Positions 24,645 through 37,299 of a stretch of DNA of 64,000 bases are shown here, piece by piece; position 1 is the stretch's first letter, and each line of letters begins with the position of its first letter. This DNA is from Hypericum androsaemum. Its lineage: Eukaryota; Streptophyta; Magnoliopsida; Malpighiales; Hypericaceae. The notes beneath the pieces were generated by a model that was given only the letters and a program-made list of their open reading frames with translations, was not told where the DNA came from and did not search any database. The translations under genes were made by a program, and so were the position numbers. The stretch spans positions 23,370,366-23,434,365 of the forward strand of contig OZ023181.1 in NCBI GenBank assembly GCA_963995505.1, written 5' to 3'.

Positions 24645-24830
24645 TTTTTTTTTTGGAAGCAAAAATTAAGGTAAGTTGGCTTAAAGCCGGGGTTCTAGAC
24701 GGCTTTAGCTTTTATTCTCCTCCCAAGTAAATTTTTTTTCATTTATGCAAGGGGTGGAAATTGACCCACGACCCCTGAGAAACGAGGTAGTAACCGTTGT
24801 CATCCTACCTACCAAGCGTTGGTACATACA
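24645..24830 (-). repeat. SINE-like repeat
   Basis: On the minus strand it reads from cgcttggtaggtaggatgac through ggtcgtgggtcaatttcc, resembling spaced pol III boxes, to a tail near poly-A (tttttttt on the plus strand at 24648-24655). No target duplication was established. Confidence 0.4.
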
Positions 24831-25157
24831 ATCTTATTAAAATTTGGTAAGCATGATCTTATTCAACTCCAACAAAAATCACAACCTGCTATCTTAATCT
24901 GGCTTGCTTTGCAGCATCCACGGATGCTTTCCCGCTGGAACAATGCTCCTTTGCTTCTCCTGAACCCATATACCAACCCAACGCCACAAGCAATTCCATG
25001 ACCAATATTATTCTCTTCCTTTAAAACCCTTTCCGTAAAGCCACTTATATATGCCATATCTCCTCACTAATAACAACCACACTAATTGGTTTCCACCTCA
25101 AACTCCCCCAGTTTCCCCAACTGCTTCTCCACTTTGGCACTTCAATAGTAACTAACA

Positions 25158-26091
25158 ATGTACCGTGTCGAGAGGCCGGCCTACTGGGGGATAGCCTCTC
25201 GGTTCACCATACTCGCCCATGTCAGTGGCGTCATGGCTTTCATTCTAATGCTGGTCTGGTTGCTGCATTATCGTGGGGGAATCGAGTACGGTTCTTACAA
25301 CTACGAGCGCGTTTTCAACGTAAAAAATCTCAGACCAGCTCGACATTTTACAAGTATGGTTTTTGTATAATTTGAACTATGGTTTAATGCAATGCATGTA
25401 CTGTGTGTTTTTCTTGGCAGGTTCATCCATTTCTTATGTTCTGTGGTTTCATATTCCTTGTTGGTCAAGGTACGTGTAACCGTGACATATTTTTAGGGTT
25501 CATATTCCTTGTGGAAAGTGAAATAATTGTGATCACATCTGCTTTTGTACATGTAAAATTCAGCGATGATGACATACAAGACGGTGTTCGCCCTCCATCA
25601 TGTGCAGAAGTCTGTGCATATGGTGCTTCACTTGATGGCTTTAATTCTTGGAATTGTGGGTCTGTGTGCTGCTTTCAAGTACCATGACATGGTAGAAGCC
25701 GAGGATGTCTACAGTTTGCACTCCTGGATTGGAATTGGAACCTTCTGCTTGTTTGGCCTGCAGGTAAGCACCCGCTAAATTGACTAACACAAATTCGATT
25801 TCTTACGATCTAATCTCGTGAGTCAAATCGGTGCAGTGGCTATTCGGACTTTTCACATTTATGATGGGTGATAATGCGACAAGGATGATGATGCTCCCAT
25901 GGCACAAAAGTGCAGGAAGGGCACTCCTGTACATGGCAATATGTGCAGCTCTAACTGGGTTAATGGAGAAATCTGTCGACCCACAGCCGAGGGGACGCCA
26001 CGAGACTCGTTTGATCAATTTCACAGGATTGTTCATCCTCCTCTTCGGCGTCTTCGTGGATCTCTCTGTTGCTCTTGGCCATTATATTTGA
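25158..26091 (+). CDS. Cytochrome b561, ascorbate-dependent transmembrane ferrireductase type (copy 1)
   Basis: Di-haem membrane protein that moves electrons from cytosolic ascorbate across the tonoplast or a related membrane. Exons 25158-25319, 25421-25469, 25564-25763 and 25837-26091: 666 nt, 221 residues, all GT-AG and in frame. Six hydrophobic helices are visible. Histidines at the expected spacings for the two haems are H56 (in VHPF), H89, H123 (SLHSW) and H160 (PWHK). No DOMON domain, so it is the simple CYB561 type. Exon lengths (162/49/200/255) almost equal those of the second copy at 32142-33826, with eIF3i between them on the other strand. This copy keeps the LHH motif and a further His (H93) that copy 2 lacks. 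Confidence 0.93.
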
Positions 26092-26464
26092 TTCACCAAT
26101 AATCTCTTCTTATTTAAGCTCACTTTCACATGTGGCTTTTGTTGAGGTGTGCCATTGTTCTGCGTTCTTTCTATTTTTTCTGGATTGTGCAATAGTAAGA
26201 CTTGTTATACTACTTATCTTTTCAACTTTCTTGTACAAGTTTTGTCTTTTTTGGACACTGAAGAAAAAGAATAAATCCATGAGAAAGGGAGAATAAATAT
26301 CTGGTCTGTTATTTATCAACGATACAAAGACAATGGCAGTTTCCGACAGAGAATCTTGTATAGCTTGGTGCCTCAAAAGACAAACACTTCTTTCAAATTT
26401 CTTAAGCAGCTGATCTTTTCCTTCTATTAGATAGAGAACTAACCTCTTCGATGTATGCGTAAAA

Positions 26465-28553
26465 CTAAACCTTGATGCTGAAATAATCTCGGTCGAAGTG
26501 ATGGAGCCTAACATATCCATCCTCACCCCCGCTAGCGAAACTACAAGGTTAACAAGCATTGATACAAAGTTTCAGTCCAAGATCAGTGAGCAGATATGAT
26601 AACTAGGGTAAACCGGAGCAGTTAAGAATCGGGATAATAATTGAAATGCAAGTAGCAACAGGTACCTTCTCCCGTCAGGATTGAAAGCCAGAGCATTTAT
26701 CGGTCCAAAATGCCCTTTCACACCACCAATCTCCTCTGTTAAAATCTGCACAGGGAAAGAAGTTCAAAACAGTACACACAAATGTTGCAATACAAAGACA
26801 TTTGTGACGAAGCAAAAGAAGAATAGAAACTGAACCAACCTTGTCATAGAATTTGGCTTCAAACTTCCCTGAACGATGATCAGTGGTAGTAACAGATGAT
26901 GCATCCTGACCACCACCAAGAACAACCTGCATGGCAAACAATTGTCAATAACTAGCTTGTAGACAAGCTAGACAACAAAATGAGCTCTCTAGTCGACCAA
27001 ATACAGTCAGATCTCATAACTTTCTCTTGGTGGAAATCGAAAGAACAACATTCTAAGGAGAGCTAATAACACCATGACAGCTTTCAGCTGGCAGCAAGAT
27101 GCACTGCAAACTTGAAAAATGCACTCCGAAAATTTTGAAACAAACTATCCCATTTCCTTTCATGCCACACCCAATCAACTTTTTACTCTGGCATGCATAC
27201 TTGCCAAATCACGATTACATTTCTTCTTATCAGAGGTCAGTTTACTAGAAACATAAGTTCTTATTAGACTGTAATCCTACATCAAAGGTACTGCCTTAAC
27301 ACCCAAGGAAAAAGAATAAACATAACACAGAAGCGAACCACAGTCAATATGATGCAAAACTGGTAATTTAGCATCAATGCCACGAAACTGTAGAATATAA
27401 ATGGCCAAAACCTTTCTGTACATACATGATTAAGAAGTGGAGACATCGCGACTGCATTGACTGGGCGTTCCGTCTTATAATTCTTAATTAGGGTCAATGT
27501 CCTGGTGTCCCAAAGCTAAAAACACAGAACAATAGAGAAAAAAGAACAAGTCAGATCCAGTTTTATACATTGACAAGAAAATTTCAGGTTCATCCAGTAT
27601 GGCCGCATGGAAATAATACCTTAGCAGATTTATCCAGAGAACCCGTGAGAAAATGTGAACCATCAGCAGATTTTGCCAATGAAGTAATGGTCTTTTTATG
27701 GCCAAGTTCCGGGTCTGACTCTTTCAACAGCTTCCCTGTCTGCCAGTCCAATAGAAGATCCAAACAGAGAGAACAATTAGAACCAAAAACACAATGTCCT
27801 CCCCAACAGAAGATTCAGAAATTATAACAACAGCAGAATACCTCGGTATCCCAAATACGAACAACAGTGTCCTCCCCACCACTTATAATGGTCCGATTCA
27901 GAGGCCCCCACACAGCTCGGTTAATCCTCCCCTGAGGCCCCTTGATCACAAGAACCGACTCCCCACTCTCTACGCAACAAAACCACACACACATAACACA
28001 TTCAGCTAAACCCAAAATTCAACTCCTAGCACGAAAAAAACAAAACCAAATCAGCAGGTGGTCTTACGGTCATCAGGATCCCGAGCAATGCGCTTGACGT
28101 GGATGGCGGACGTGACATCCATAAAGGGATCGGTAGTCATAACCGCCAGCTTATCCCCGACGGAGAAGTCGACAGAGCGGGCAGGGGAGTCAAAATTGAA
28201 GGTGAACAGCTGCGCCCCCGTCTGCACGTCCCACAGCTTCGCAGTCTGGTCCGCGCTCCCCGTGATCAACCGCATCGATTCCCCTGCATTGTCAATACGA
28301 TTACTAACACCAAAATTAGGGCAAACAACAAACAGAAAGAGAGAGAGTGGGGCCCAGGGGGGAACATACGGGAGACATCGCAGGACCAAACGGCACCGTT
28401 GTGGCCGCGGTAGGTGCCGAGGCGCTCGCCGTTGTCGGCGAACCAGACGGTGGGGTTGTGGTCCTTGGCGCACGAGAAGAGGAGGTCTCCTTCCCTGTTG
28501 TACTTTAAGAAGGTCAAGGGCCTCTCGTGCCCTTTCATCAGTATCGGCCTCAT
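26465..28553 (-). CDS. TIF3I1: Eukaryotic translation initiation factor 3 subunit I (WD40)
   Basis: WD40 beta-propeller subunit of eIF3, which holds 40S subunits ready for initiation in the cytosol. Minus-strand exons: 28553-28370, 28283-28068, 27969-27842, 27739-27620, 27515-27426, 26926-26840, 26745-26666, 26540-26465. Total 981 nt, 326 residues, the normal length for the family. Diagnostic segments: start [75 protein letters not shown]; and the terminal [15 protein letters not shown]. Every junction keeps frame, and the intron between exons 5 and 6 is the longest (about 0.5 kb). Start chosen at the family's conserved N-terminus. Confidence 0.96.
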
Positions 28554-28639
28554 CTTCTTCTTCTTCTTCGAGCTTCTAGGAACCGGCAGGGAATTTCGGA
28601 ATTCGACGGGGAAAATTAGAAAATCGATAGAATTTTGAC

Positions 28640-29655
28640 GAGCTAGGGTTTATGATTTGGCGGGGGAGAGGAGTGGGGAATTAGAAAGGGGGTTTTCTTC
28701 TTCTCTCCGGCCAGTGGTTTTTGGCGGTTTGGGATCTTTTGGGCCCAATGGGCTTGATGGGCCGGACTCTTAAAATAGATCGGTTAGACTAGTGGTCAAA
28801 ACTAATGATCACTCTTTTAAATATTATCCGAGTTTTGGCATAAAAATGACCCGACTTTAGTGTTGGGTCACAATCCAATCAGTTGGACTGGGTTTTTTAC
28901 AACGTTACCTTGAATGGAAAAATTCTAGGGATAGTTACTGTGAGACCTCTGGTGTTTGGCATATTCATCTCTCATCCCTTGTCTTTTGACAATCGATTAA
29001 AAATCTCTCGAAATTTAGTTTTATTATACTCTGAGATCCCTCGTTGATATCAGCAAATGATTTATTATTATTTTAATTATAAAAGACTATTTTACCATCG
29101 GTTTCATCTTCAACCTCAATCCATCTTATAAAAATAAAAAAACTGTATAAACAGTTTTTAATAGATTTTTAAAAGACAGGAAGTGAGTGGCGAATATGCA
29201 AAATACTAATTATCCCAAAATTCTAGCAAGCAAAAGCAAAATCGGTTGTAAAAGTCACTTCGGCATTTGAAAATGAATTTGGAGTCCGGGACAAGAGGAC
29301 CAACTTTATCTTCGCATCATAACTTCATAAACAACTTTGTACTGTTAACCAGGTTAGATCGCGATGCAACAAATCTTATCCTACAAGACAAAGGACGTAC
29401 CAGCAATTTCCCTACATTGTAATCTATTATGGGTACTTTCTATCTATAAAATGAGCTTTTGTACTCTGATTGTCCCCTTAAATAAAAGACCTTAGAGCCC
29501 ATATTTAATTGCAAATATATATTATATTTGCTACAGTAATGTGAATAGTATATAAGCTGCATTGCCCTTAACATGAAACACCCAGAGAAAGACGTAGGCT
29601 AATTTCCATTTTCACTACGCTAGCGTCCACCTTGCGTCGCACCCACGCCTGTTAG
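28640..29655. other. Intergenic spacer with a single TIR-like fragment
   Basis: Mostly AT-rich spacer. At about 28922-29110 a block (gacctctggtgttt...ttattatactctgagatccctcgttgatatcagc) resembles one arm of the element at 40953-42030. No second arm was found, so it may be a truncated element. Confidence 0.4.
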
Positions 29656-29660
29656 AATAC

Positions 29661-30446
29661 AGAGAAAATTATTCTAGAGTCTTACGGGTTTACTTAAATA
29701 TAATCAAAAGTTATTCCTGTTTGAAAAATGATCATGTTGTTCCTTTAGTTTGTTTTTATTATACTTTCAGGTTCCTGACTGAGTTTTTTTTTATTTTTTG
29801 TCATTGAAATGGCGAAAATACCCTTAGAACAAAAAAAATGATGACATCATATCTTCTTCTACTTCCTCATCATCACCGTTCTCCACCACGAACGACACCC
29901 ATCCCCCCATCCTCGCCGCCATCCTCACGCGCCTCCTCCCTCTGCCGCTGGCGGACACAGGGTGCCCTGTTCTGGTGGACCAACAACCCATTAACAAGTA
30001 CCAGAACCTCTCCACCTCGTTCCCCTTCTCCTAGGCATCGGAGTGCACCTCGTCGAGTTCTCATCCCGCATGTCCGTCGCGGAGTCTCCTTCGCCCTCTT
30101 TGTCGAGTTCTCGTCCCGCATGTTCGTCGCCGGAGTCTCCTTCGCTCTCCTCATCGAGTTCTCGTCTGGTTGTTGTCTTTTTGAGTTAAAGATTGGAACT
30201 TTATGTGGGTTGAAGAAAGAGACGGAGGAGAAGAGAGATGATGTCAGTGTTTTTTTATTTTTTGTTCTAAAAGGGTATTTTGGTCATTTCATTGACAAAA
30301 ATGAAAAAAAAGAGCTGCAAACGTGCGCCAGGGATCCGAAAGTATAATAAAAGTAAACTAGAGGGACTTCAGAATGTATTTTGTGAACAGGAGAAACTTT
30401 TGAGTATATTTAAGTAAACCCGAGAGATTTGAGAGTAATTTTTCCT
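29661..30446. mobile_element. Long-TIR Mutator-like non-autonomous element, about 0.79 kb
   Basis: Arms of about 110 bp are inverted: the left arm (gggtttacttaaatat...tttgtttttattatactttc) matches the inverse of the right arm (gaaagtataataaaagtaaac...atatttaagtaaaccc). The GC-rich interior contains about two tandem copies of a roughly 51-bp unit (gtcgagttctc...gagtctcctt) at about 30051-30165 and may derive from a captured gene, but I cannot name it. No exact target duplication remains, suggesting an old insertion or misjudged ends. Confidence 0.65.
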
Positions 30447-30449
30447 AAA

Positions 30450-32070
30450 ATATAAATAGTTTACTTCTACTCTACTTGGTGTAAATATTATGATATTTAT
30501 AAAATTCATCCATTAAAAAAAAGACTAGATTCGTATGGATAAGCATAATTTTATTAAAGTGGGGAGGGTGAGGAAGGTGGATTTGCTTTTTTTTATAGGA
30601 AAAGGTAAGGAAGGTGGATTTGCTTGAGAATCGTGTCAGCTTTGGTTAAATTTTTTGTACGAACCAATGAGTCAAGCACCTGTGTCCTATTTAAAGAGAG
30701 TATGTTTTAATAACATTTTTTCTTTCATAATATTTGAACTCATTTTTTTAAAAAAAAAATTTAAATCTCTTGCCATTTAAACAAACTCCTGACAACCTGG
30801 TTACATCGTGAAAGCAACAATTGTCTACGCCATTCACTCGCTTTTTATCCCATCAGTCGGTAAAACAGATCACAGAAAAGGGCGAAATCAGCTTATCTAA
30901 TCAAACCAAATCCAATTCCAATCACAAAAAGAAACGACAGCCACATGAACTTTGATTTAATCACTATTGTCTTTTTCTCCTCCGGCTGTCACTAGCTCCC
31001 ACGAGATGAGAGATAGGTTTGTGTCCCACAAAAGATAAACTATGGTCTATAAATTTTGGCCAAATTCCTTTCCTAGATATTAGACAACAGTCTCCCCTCA
31101 AAGAATCTATGATATTTTACAAGGAAAACAAAAAAATTGAAGAAATGATGCGTACGGCTTTTGACTAGATTCTTCAATTTCCGTTTTAAACATGATTTAA
31201 TTCCTGTTGGGACTCACTTTGGAATTGATGATCTATAGACGCACTATGTTGTTTGGAGGAATATGTCCCTTAATATACTTATGGTAAGATATTAGTTGTG
31301 AAAATATAAAAATATATAGTAAAGTAGTCGGTCAAAATAAAAAAAAATGGATATCTTTAGGTAAAATCTCGGGTTCGAGTTTTAGAAAAAATATGTGAAC
31401 ATTGTTTACATGTCATAACAAAAAATCTTAATCATCGAATATAACAAGTTATGCATATATTGTGATCATAATATTTTTTCAAAGTTGTTGAAAGAGCGGT
31501 GTTAACTCATTAGACATAAGTGTATCTACTCAATTCTAGATTAGTCCACGTATCATTAAAAAAAATATCCCAATGTAGTTTAGCTTAGTGCCAAAAGAAC
31601 CAACTGTTGCATCTAGTTGTTGTCTCCCTCCGGCTAGTTCAATTAAATTCAAACCAACCAAACTGAATCTTCTCAATTCTTCCAAAATTCTAGTGAGCTG
31701 TCCAGACCAAAACCCTAGAACTTGCCGTCCTAGACGGTTCATCTAAGTTCATAAATTGGCACAAATTAATTTATTTTTATACAAAACAAAATTTCCTCCA
31801 TTGGTCATATCAATTACCAACACCAAGAAAATTACTTTTTTTTAATTAATTGGTATCCGACTCATTGGGCCGACTAATCCAATTTCGAGCTGCGTAGGAC
31901 CTTTGAAAGATGGCAAAATTCTCCCAACAAATATTTAACACTGTTGCGTACCCAAGAATTCGAACCCGAGATCTGGTTAATCTTTTTTTTTTAGGGATAC
32001 CCGAGAATTGGTTAATCTATAAGAACTCCAAGAAAATTACGTTCCTCTCTAGACTAGAATGAGGCTATTG
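30450..32070. other. AT-rich intergenic spacer
   Basis: No gene seen. Near 31950-31975 attcgaacccgagat resembles a pol III B box in inverse orientation, perhaps an old SINE; a similar phrase occurs at about 31365. Confidence 0.4.
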
Positions 32071-32075
32071 ATAAG

Positions 32076-32082
32076 TATATAA
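32076..32082 (+). promoter_or_regulatory. Possible TATA box of cytochrome b561 copy 2
   Basis: TATATAA about 60 bp upstream of the start codon at 32142. Position and sequence fit a core promoter; no transcript evidence. Confidence 0.4.
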
Positions 32083-32141
32083 CCAATAAAGCAGCAAGTG
32101 TCTTCTCCTTCACAATTGCCTTCAATTCTAAAAGAGAAAAA

Positions 32142-33826
32142 ATGCCACCCAAGAGCAGAAGCTACCAAGTCTCGGCCACTCCGGCGACGATTTTCGGCCA
32201 TTTGTTGGTCGTTGCCGTGACGACCCTTGTCGTTGTTTGGCTCCTCCACTTCAAAGGTGGCGTCTCTTTTGCATCAGGCAACCCTGTGAGGATACTTAAC
32301 GTGAGTGTTCACTTCTCTACTTGTGCTATGATTTTGCATATTTAGTTTCGATGATCAGGAAATTCTTGCTTAAGTCGTAAATGATAGAATCGAAGTTCGA
32401 GATTGTGGTACGGAATCAGTTCGAACCTCGAAAGAGTCTAAACATATGATATGAAAAGGGATATATTAGTTCGATGGTTGAGTCTTGTTGGAGTGACTGA
32501 TATTGATGCGCAATAAATTGGCAATTTTCAGGTGCATACTCTCCTCATGGCAATTGGGTTCGTTCTTGTCGGTGGAGAAGGTAATTAGTTTAATAATATC
32601 TTAAAATAAACTCTTTTATTAAAAAAAGGACTGTGGTTCTACATATGAAACATATTTATGAAGTTTTTTTTGTTCATAATAATTAATTACCAATAATTTT
32701 GGTTGGGAAGTTGACATATTTAATTAATGAAAAATGAATTTTTTTTCCCTCCTGAAACAAAACTTTAATGGGTCAAATTCCACAATTTGACAATAATATT
32801 CCCAACATGCAGCTATAATGGCATACAAGAGCATTCCAGGCAAGAGGGGAGTCCAAAAGGCATTTCACTACACACTGCAATTTATAGCACTTGTGGCTGG
32901 AGTTGTTGGTGTCTATGCAGCTTTCAAGTTCAAACATGACATTAACCAAAAGCATGTCAATTCCTTGCATGGTTGGTTTGGCATGATCACCATCTGCTTA
33001 TTTGGTTTACAGGTAAAAATCTACTAGCCCTAACCACACAATTATATGAATAATAAACATTCTAATAATGAAGTTCGTCAACGTATCCGCACAAGCGTTG
33101 GTCTCCCGGTAACTTGACATTAGTGTCTCGAACGCAAGTTTGGTAATTAGAGTTAGAAGACTCATCCTCTGCAATCGATACGAGATATTATTCAAATTTG
33201 AATTAGTCACTACCAATCAATATAACAACAAATACCAAGAAATTTTTACGATTACTTGGCCATAATTTATATTTCACTCCCCCTTAACTACTTAAATAAG
33301 AGTATATGAATCTATCTAAACATTGGTCTCTCTGACATTTACCTATTAGCAAACTATGTAGTTGATTGTGACTAGCAAGTCAGAATTCTTCTGAATAATG
33401 TCTCAAATTTAAGTTTGCTAATTAAATTTAGAAGAATCATCATAGGCAATCAACACAATATTGCTCAAATTTGCAGATAATTCACTCCCACGTTAACCAC
33501 TTAAGTTTTCGGGTTGGATATATATTATTAACTATCTAACATTGGTTTTATGGTTGCAGTACTTGCTGGGATTCTTCTCATTCATCTTCCCAAGGTCACA
33601 AATGTCAGCCAGGGCCTCTTACGTCCCATGGCATGTCTTCGGCGGGATGGCCATCTTCTTCCTCGCCGTGTGCACCGCCGAGATGGGTCTGCTCGAGAGG
33701 TCCAACGTCAACGGCCTTGGGAATTCCCAGCAGGGCCTCATCGTCAACTTCACCGGCCTCTTGCTCTTCCTCTTTGCTGTTGCTGTTGGCTTAACTACTG
33801 TCCTTCCTCGATCGTATTCCTATTGA
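32142..33826 (+). CDS. Cytochrome b561, ascorbate-dependent transmembrane ferrireductase type (copy 2)
   Basis: Second simple cytochrome b561. Exons 32142-32300, 32532-32580, 32813-33012 and 33560-33826: 675 nt, 224 residues, all GT-AG and in frame. Six predicted helices; haem-type histidines H55 (VHTL), H88 (AFHY), H122 (SLHGW) and H161 (PWHV). Exons 2 and 3 are exactly the same length (49 and 200 nt) as in copy 1, and intron phases agree, so the two share ancestry. Protein divergence looks substantial, which suggests an old proximal duplication. It lies about 0.5 kb from the 3' end of the OBERON-like gene, convergent with it. Confidence 0.93.
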
Positions 33827-34351
33827 ATGCTATAGCTAGTTGCTCTGTGTTTTTATGATGTTCGTGGAAGATTCTGAAACTTTATAGGGAAAGAGAGATG
33901 ATTTTTAATTATTTGCTTCGTTTTGTTGTTCTTTTAGCCTGCTGTATTTTATTGCTGATCACCTATTAATAAAAGGAGGAAGTTCCATTTTATTTTAACA
34001 AATCAAATAGTACGTAGATATTCATTAGACTGACTAATACAAATCCGAGTCAATTATAACATGATGACTATGTACGAATGTGAAGTAGGAAATAGTGAAG
34101 TTTGTAAGACTGACTAATACAGATTTGACTCGACGAATATTAGGGACCCGAAAAGTGAAGAGGGTTCATATCATCTAATACTGATGCAGCTTCTATGAAA
34201 CCTTGAGTTGCATTTCTGGTAAAGCAAGTAGGAAAATAGTGATGTATACATTTCTGTATAACAAGCAGAAGTTCCAAATAGCAAATGTACAAGAAAATTA
34301 CAAAAAAGGGGAGGAAAAAGAGAGAAAGAAAAGTGAGAATAAGATCTGGAA

Positions 34352-37091
34352 TTACACCAATTTCTGCTTTGTGGCCTCCATTCTCTTTAACAAACCAGCA
34401 ATCTCAGCTTGCATCCTTAGTTTCATGTTGAAATAATCACAGTGAGAGCTCTCCAGCACCTTCAGTTCTTCCAGTTTCTTCCTCCGCCTCTCCTCGGTTT
34501 CTTGCAGGCACAATTTGGAGAGCTTATCCGCATACTCTTCCTCTAACTTCTCGGACCTGGCATGAATCATCCGGCGATAACTTTCGGCCTCTCTCCGAGC
34601 ATCGTCCGCCTTGCTCTGGAACATCCTGGCTTCGGCCTCTTTTATCCGCACGATGCTTTCTAAGCTGTCATATGCATCTTTTGCTGACATCTTTCCGAAC
34701 GCAAACTTCTCTTCAATATTGAGCTGACCGCCAAGGACAGCAGCTTTAAACTCGTTGCGCTGCAGGTCCGATGATACTGATTCCCGCGGCCCACTTGCAG
34801 AGCTTACATGATGAACAGTGTATTTGGGAGGGAGAGGAGTGGTTCTCAGCACAGGTGCATGGTCCTCCTTACGGCCGCTGACTTCAGTTGGCTTGTAACC
34901 TTTTGGAGACACATCCAGAGCTTCGGCATACGACCCGCCATCTGCAACAGGAAGAAAACCAACAAAACAATCACAAGGTTGAGTTTTAGCTGGATAAATA
35001 TTTAGATGATAAGAAACCATTGAAGTCATCACAAAAAAAGATAAATGCAGAATATAACTGTTCATTGACAGGGTAAGAGCAATTTACATCATCCTAATCA
35101 ACAAGCTAACAAGCACATAAGTCATGTACACGGGCAAATCCATATACATTTTGTCTGAAACGCCACTAATGTTGACGGATTAACGGATGGAGGACCTCAA
35201 TATTCATACAAATAATCTCAAAGATGCAGGTAATATTCTAAATGCCTTCAACAGCAATAGGAAGCAAGGGAGAGCATCTGGCAAGGTAAAATATAAAGGT
35301 AACTAGTCCAGGAAACTTACAATTGAAAAACTGAACAACAATGCTGCAGGCGTCCGAAGTAGATATCACTTTGTTTTCAAGTTTGGAGAGCAGGTCTGCA
35401 GCCCTCATATGCAATTCCTTGCCTTTACGGTCTTCACTTCCTTTGAAAATCTTCTTCACACAGTCAAGCTCTTTGATAAGAGTCTCGTGACCCCAATCCT
35501 TCGCGCAGCATAGAAACACATCCTTTATGAAGCCGAACATTTCAGAAGCATGGTTACAACCGATGCAGTTAAATTGCATTTCCGATGTGCCGGATGGTCC
35601 TTTCAAGCTAGGACCTGGTCTAATCAGGTTCTTTTGCAGCCCACAGTCAGCATGACACCAATGGGAACAAACATCGCAACCAACCCAACTGCATGTATTA
35701 CTAGCAGAATCAAATTTCATACAAACGGGACACATGCACGAGCTGCAAAATCCTTCATTTTCGGAGCAGAACTTGCAATCACAGTCGTCAACAGGCAATA
35801 TACTCTTGCAATTCACATTCCTACACCTCATAAACAAGAAAATCTCCACCAATTCGTTTGTAGGAAGTTTAACTTTCCCGGATATAAAACTTCCAAGCCC
35901 CATTTTCAGGGCAACCAAGATCTCCAGCTGATCTTTCTGACATTTTGACAGAGCCTCCCGACTCAGATCAGACCTCCTCTCCAACCTGCTCTGTAGCCCT
36001 ACCAATTCAGTCCGCTTTTCAGGCACCGAAATAACATTCCTCAAGTACTCCTTTGTCAACTCTAGAGTCTCATCCGGGAGCTCCTGAATTACCTGAGCCA
36101 TGACAGGAATAGACTCGGATACAATCTCGCGAAGAATCCTCTCTGGTCTTGATATTTTCCTCCCTCTCACTCCTCCATCTCCTCCAACCTCAAAACCCCT
36201 CGAATTCTCCAATTCTCTCTTCCTCGAATCCCCGGAATAAGTATCCACACGCGGCTTAGCGGGCAACTCGGATGGAAAAAACGAAACATTATCGGAACTC
36301 GTAGTCCTATAAACGCTATCATTGCAAGAATCCTTACCTACACGGTTACCCTGCATCAAACCAAACCCTCCATTTCCTCCTCCACCACCACCATTATTCA
36401 TAGCAATAATCCCATCACCAACAGGCCTAAACCTGCTATGGACAGACCCATTAGTCCCCTCCCCACCACACCAAACCTGATCATCCCTCCCCACAGAACA
36501 ATCAAAAGTATCCGAATTCCGGGACATTGAGCAGCTAGGATTGTGAGAAAAAGCATGTGAATGAGAGTAATAAGACACAGTGAAATCATTAGAACAGGTC
36601 ATCTGGGTCTGATTATCACCTAAAGGCACAGACTTTACCACTGGGTCAACACCCAAGTTAGTAGCAGACACATCAGGTAAAGCTAAGGAGAGGTTTAGAG
36701 TACTTTCCAACTTGGGTTTCTTCTTGTCTCTAGTAAAGCTATCTCCTTTATCCTCCTCATCTCCAAGTGGGGATTCCCTCTTGGAAGGAGGAGGAGGAGG
36801 AGGGGAGCTTGACTTGGTCTCACTCAAACTCAAAAAGTCCCTCTCCACCCATTGATCCTCAATCATCACTTGTTTACCCTTGTGGATTGGTAAAGTCTCA
36901 ATCTTGGAGGTGTTGTTCTCACAAAGGTAGCTCAAAGTAAGCTCTTGTGGTCTCATAGGGTACCCTTCAGGAACACCACCACTACCCATCTTTGGATTTG
37001 ATCCACCAAAGAAATCTATACCCTTTCCAGCTCTACTCTCCTCCTCTCCTCTCTGGTGGTGATGGTGGTGGTGATCCTTCTCCCCAAACAT
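34352..37091 (-). CDS. OBE3: OBERON3/TITANIA-type PHD-finger protein
   Basis: Nuclear PHD protein of the OBERON/TITANIA group, needed for root and shoot meristem maintenance in Arabidopsis. Exons 37091-35321 and 34941-34352: 2361 nt, 786 residues, with donor gtaagt and acceptor ttgcag. The N-terminus is disordered with His and Gly runs. An EAR-like LNLSLAL lies at about residue 133. PERILREIVSESIPVMAQV is the OBE homology region. The Cys/His-rich PHD-type domain, at about residues 420-490, includes CRNVNCKS, CKFCSENEGFCSSC and HWCHADC. Exon 2 carries a long charged coiled coil (RIKEAEARMFQSKADDARRE onward) to the C-terminus. The long N-terminus and coiled coil favour OBE3/OBE4 over OBE1/OBE2. 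The frame is fully open. Confidence 0.9.
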
Positions 37092-37299
37092 GGCCTAAGG
37101 TGGAGGAAAGGGGCAAATTGGGAAATGTGGAGCTGGTCTTTTCAGCTTCTTTTTTTTTTTTACTTTCTCTCTCGGGTTTAGTTGATGTTTGTGTCCTATT
37201 TGGTGGGTCTACTTTGGTTTGACAAAAAGGACTGATGATGCTCTGCTCTCTCTCTCCTCCGGGTGGAAGGTACAACGGGTGGAATTTCAAAGCGTTTAT

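Noticed and set aside
28058..28579. 173-codon plus-strand open frame
   Set aside because: It is antisense to exons 1 and 2 of the eIF3i gene, whose sense frame is clearly conserved.
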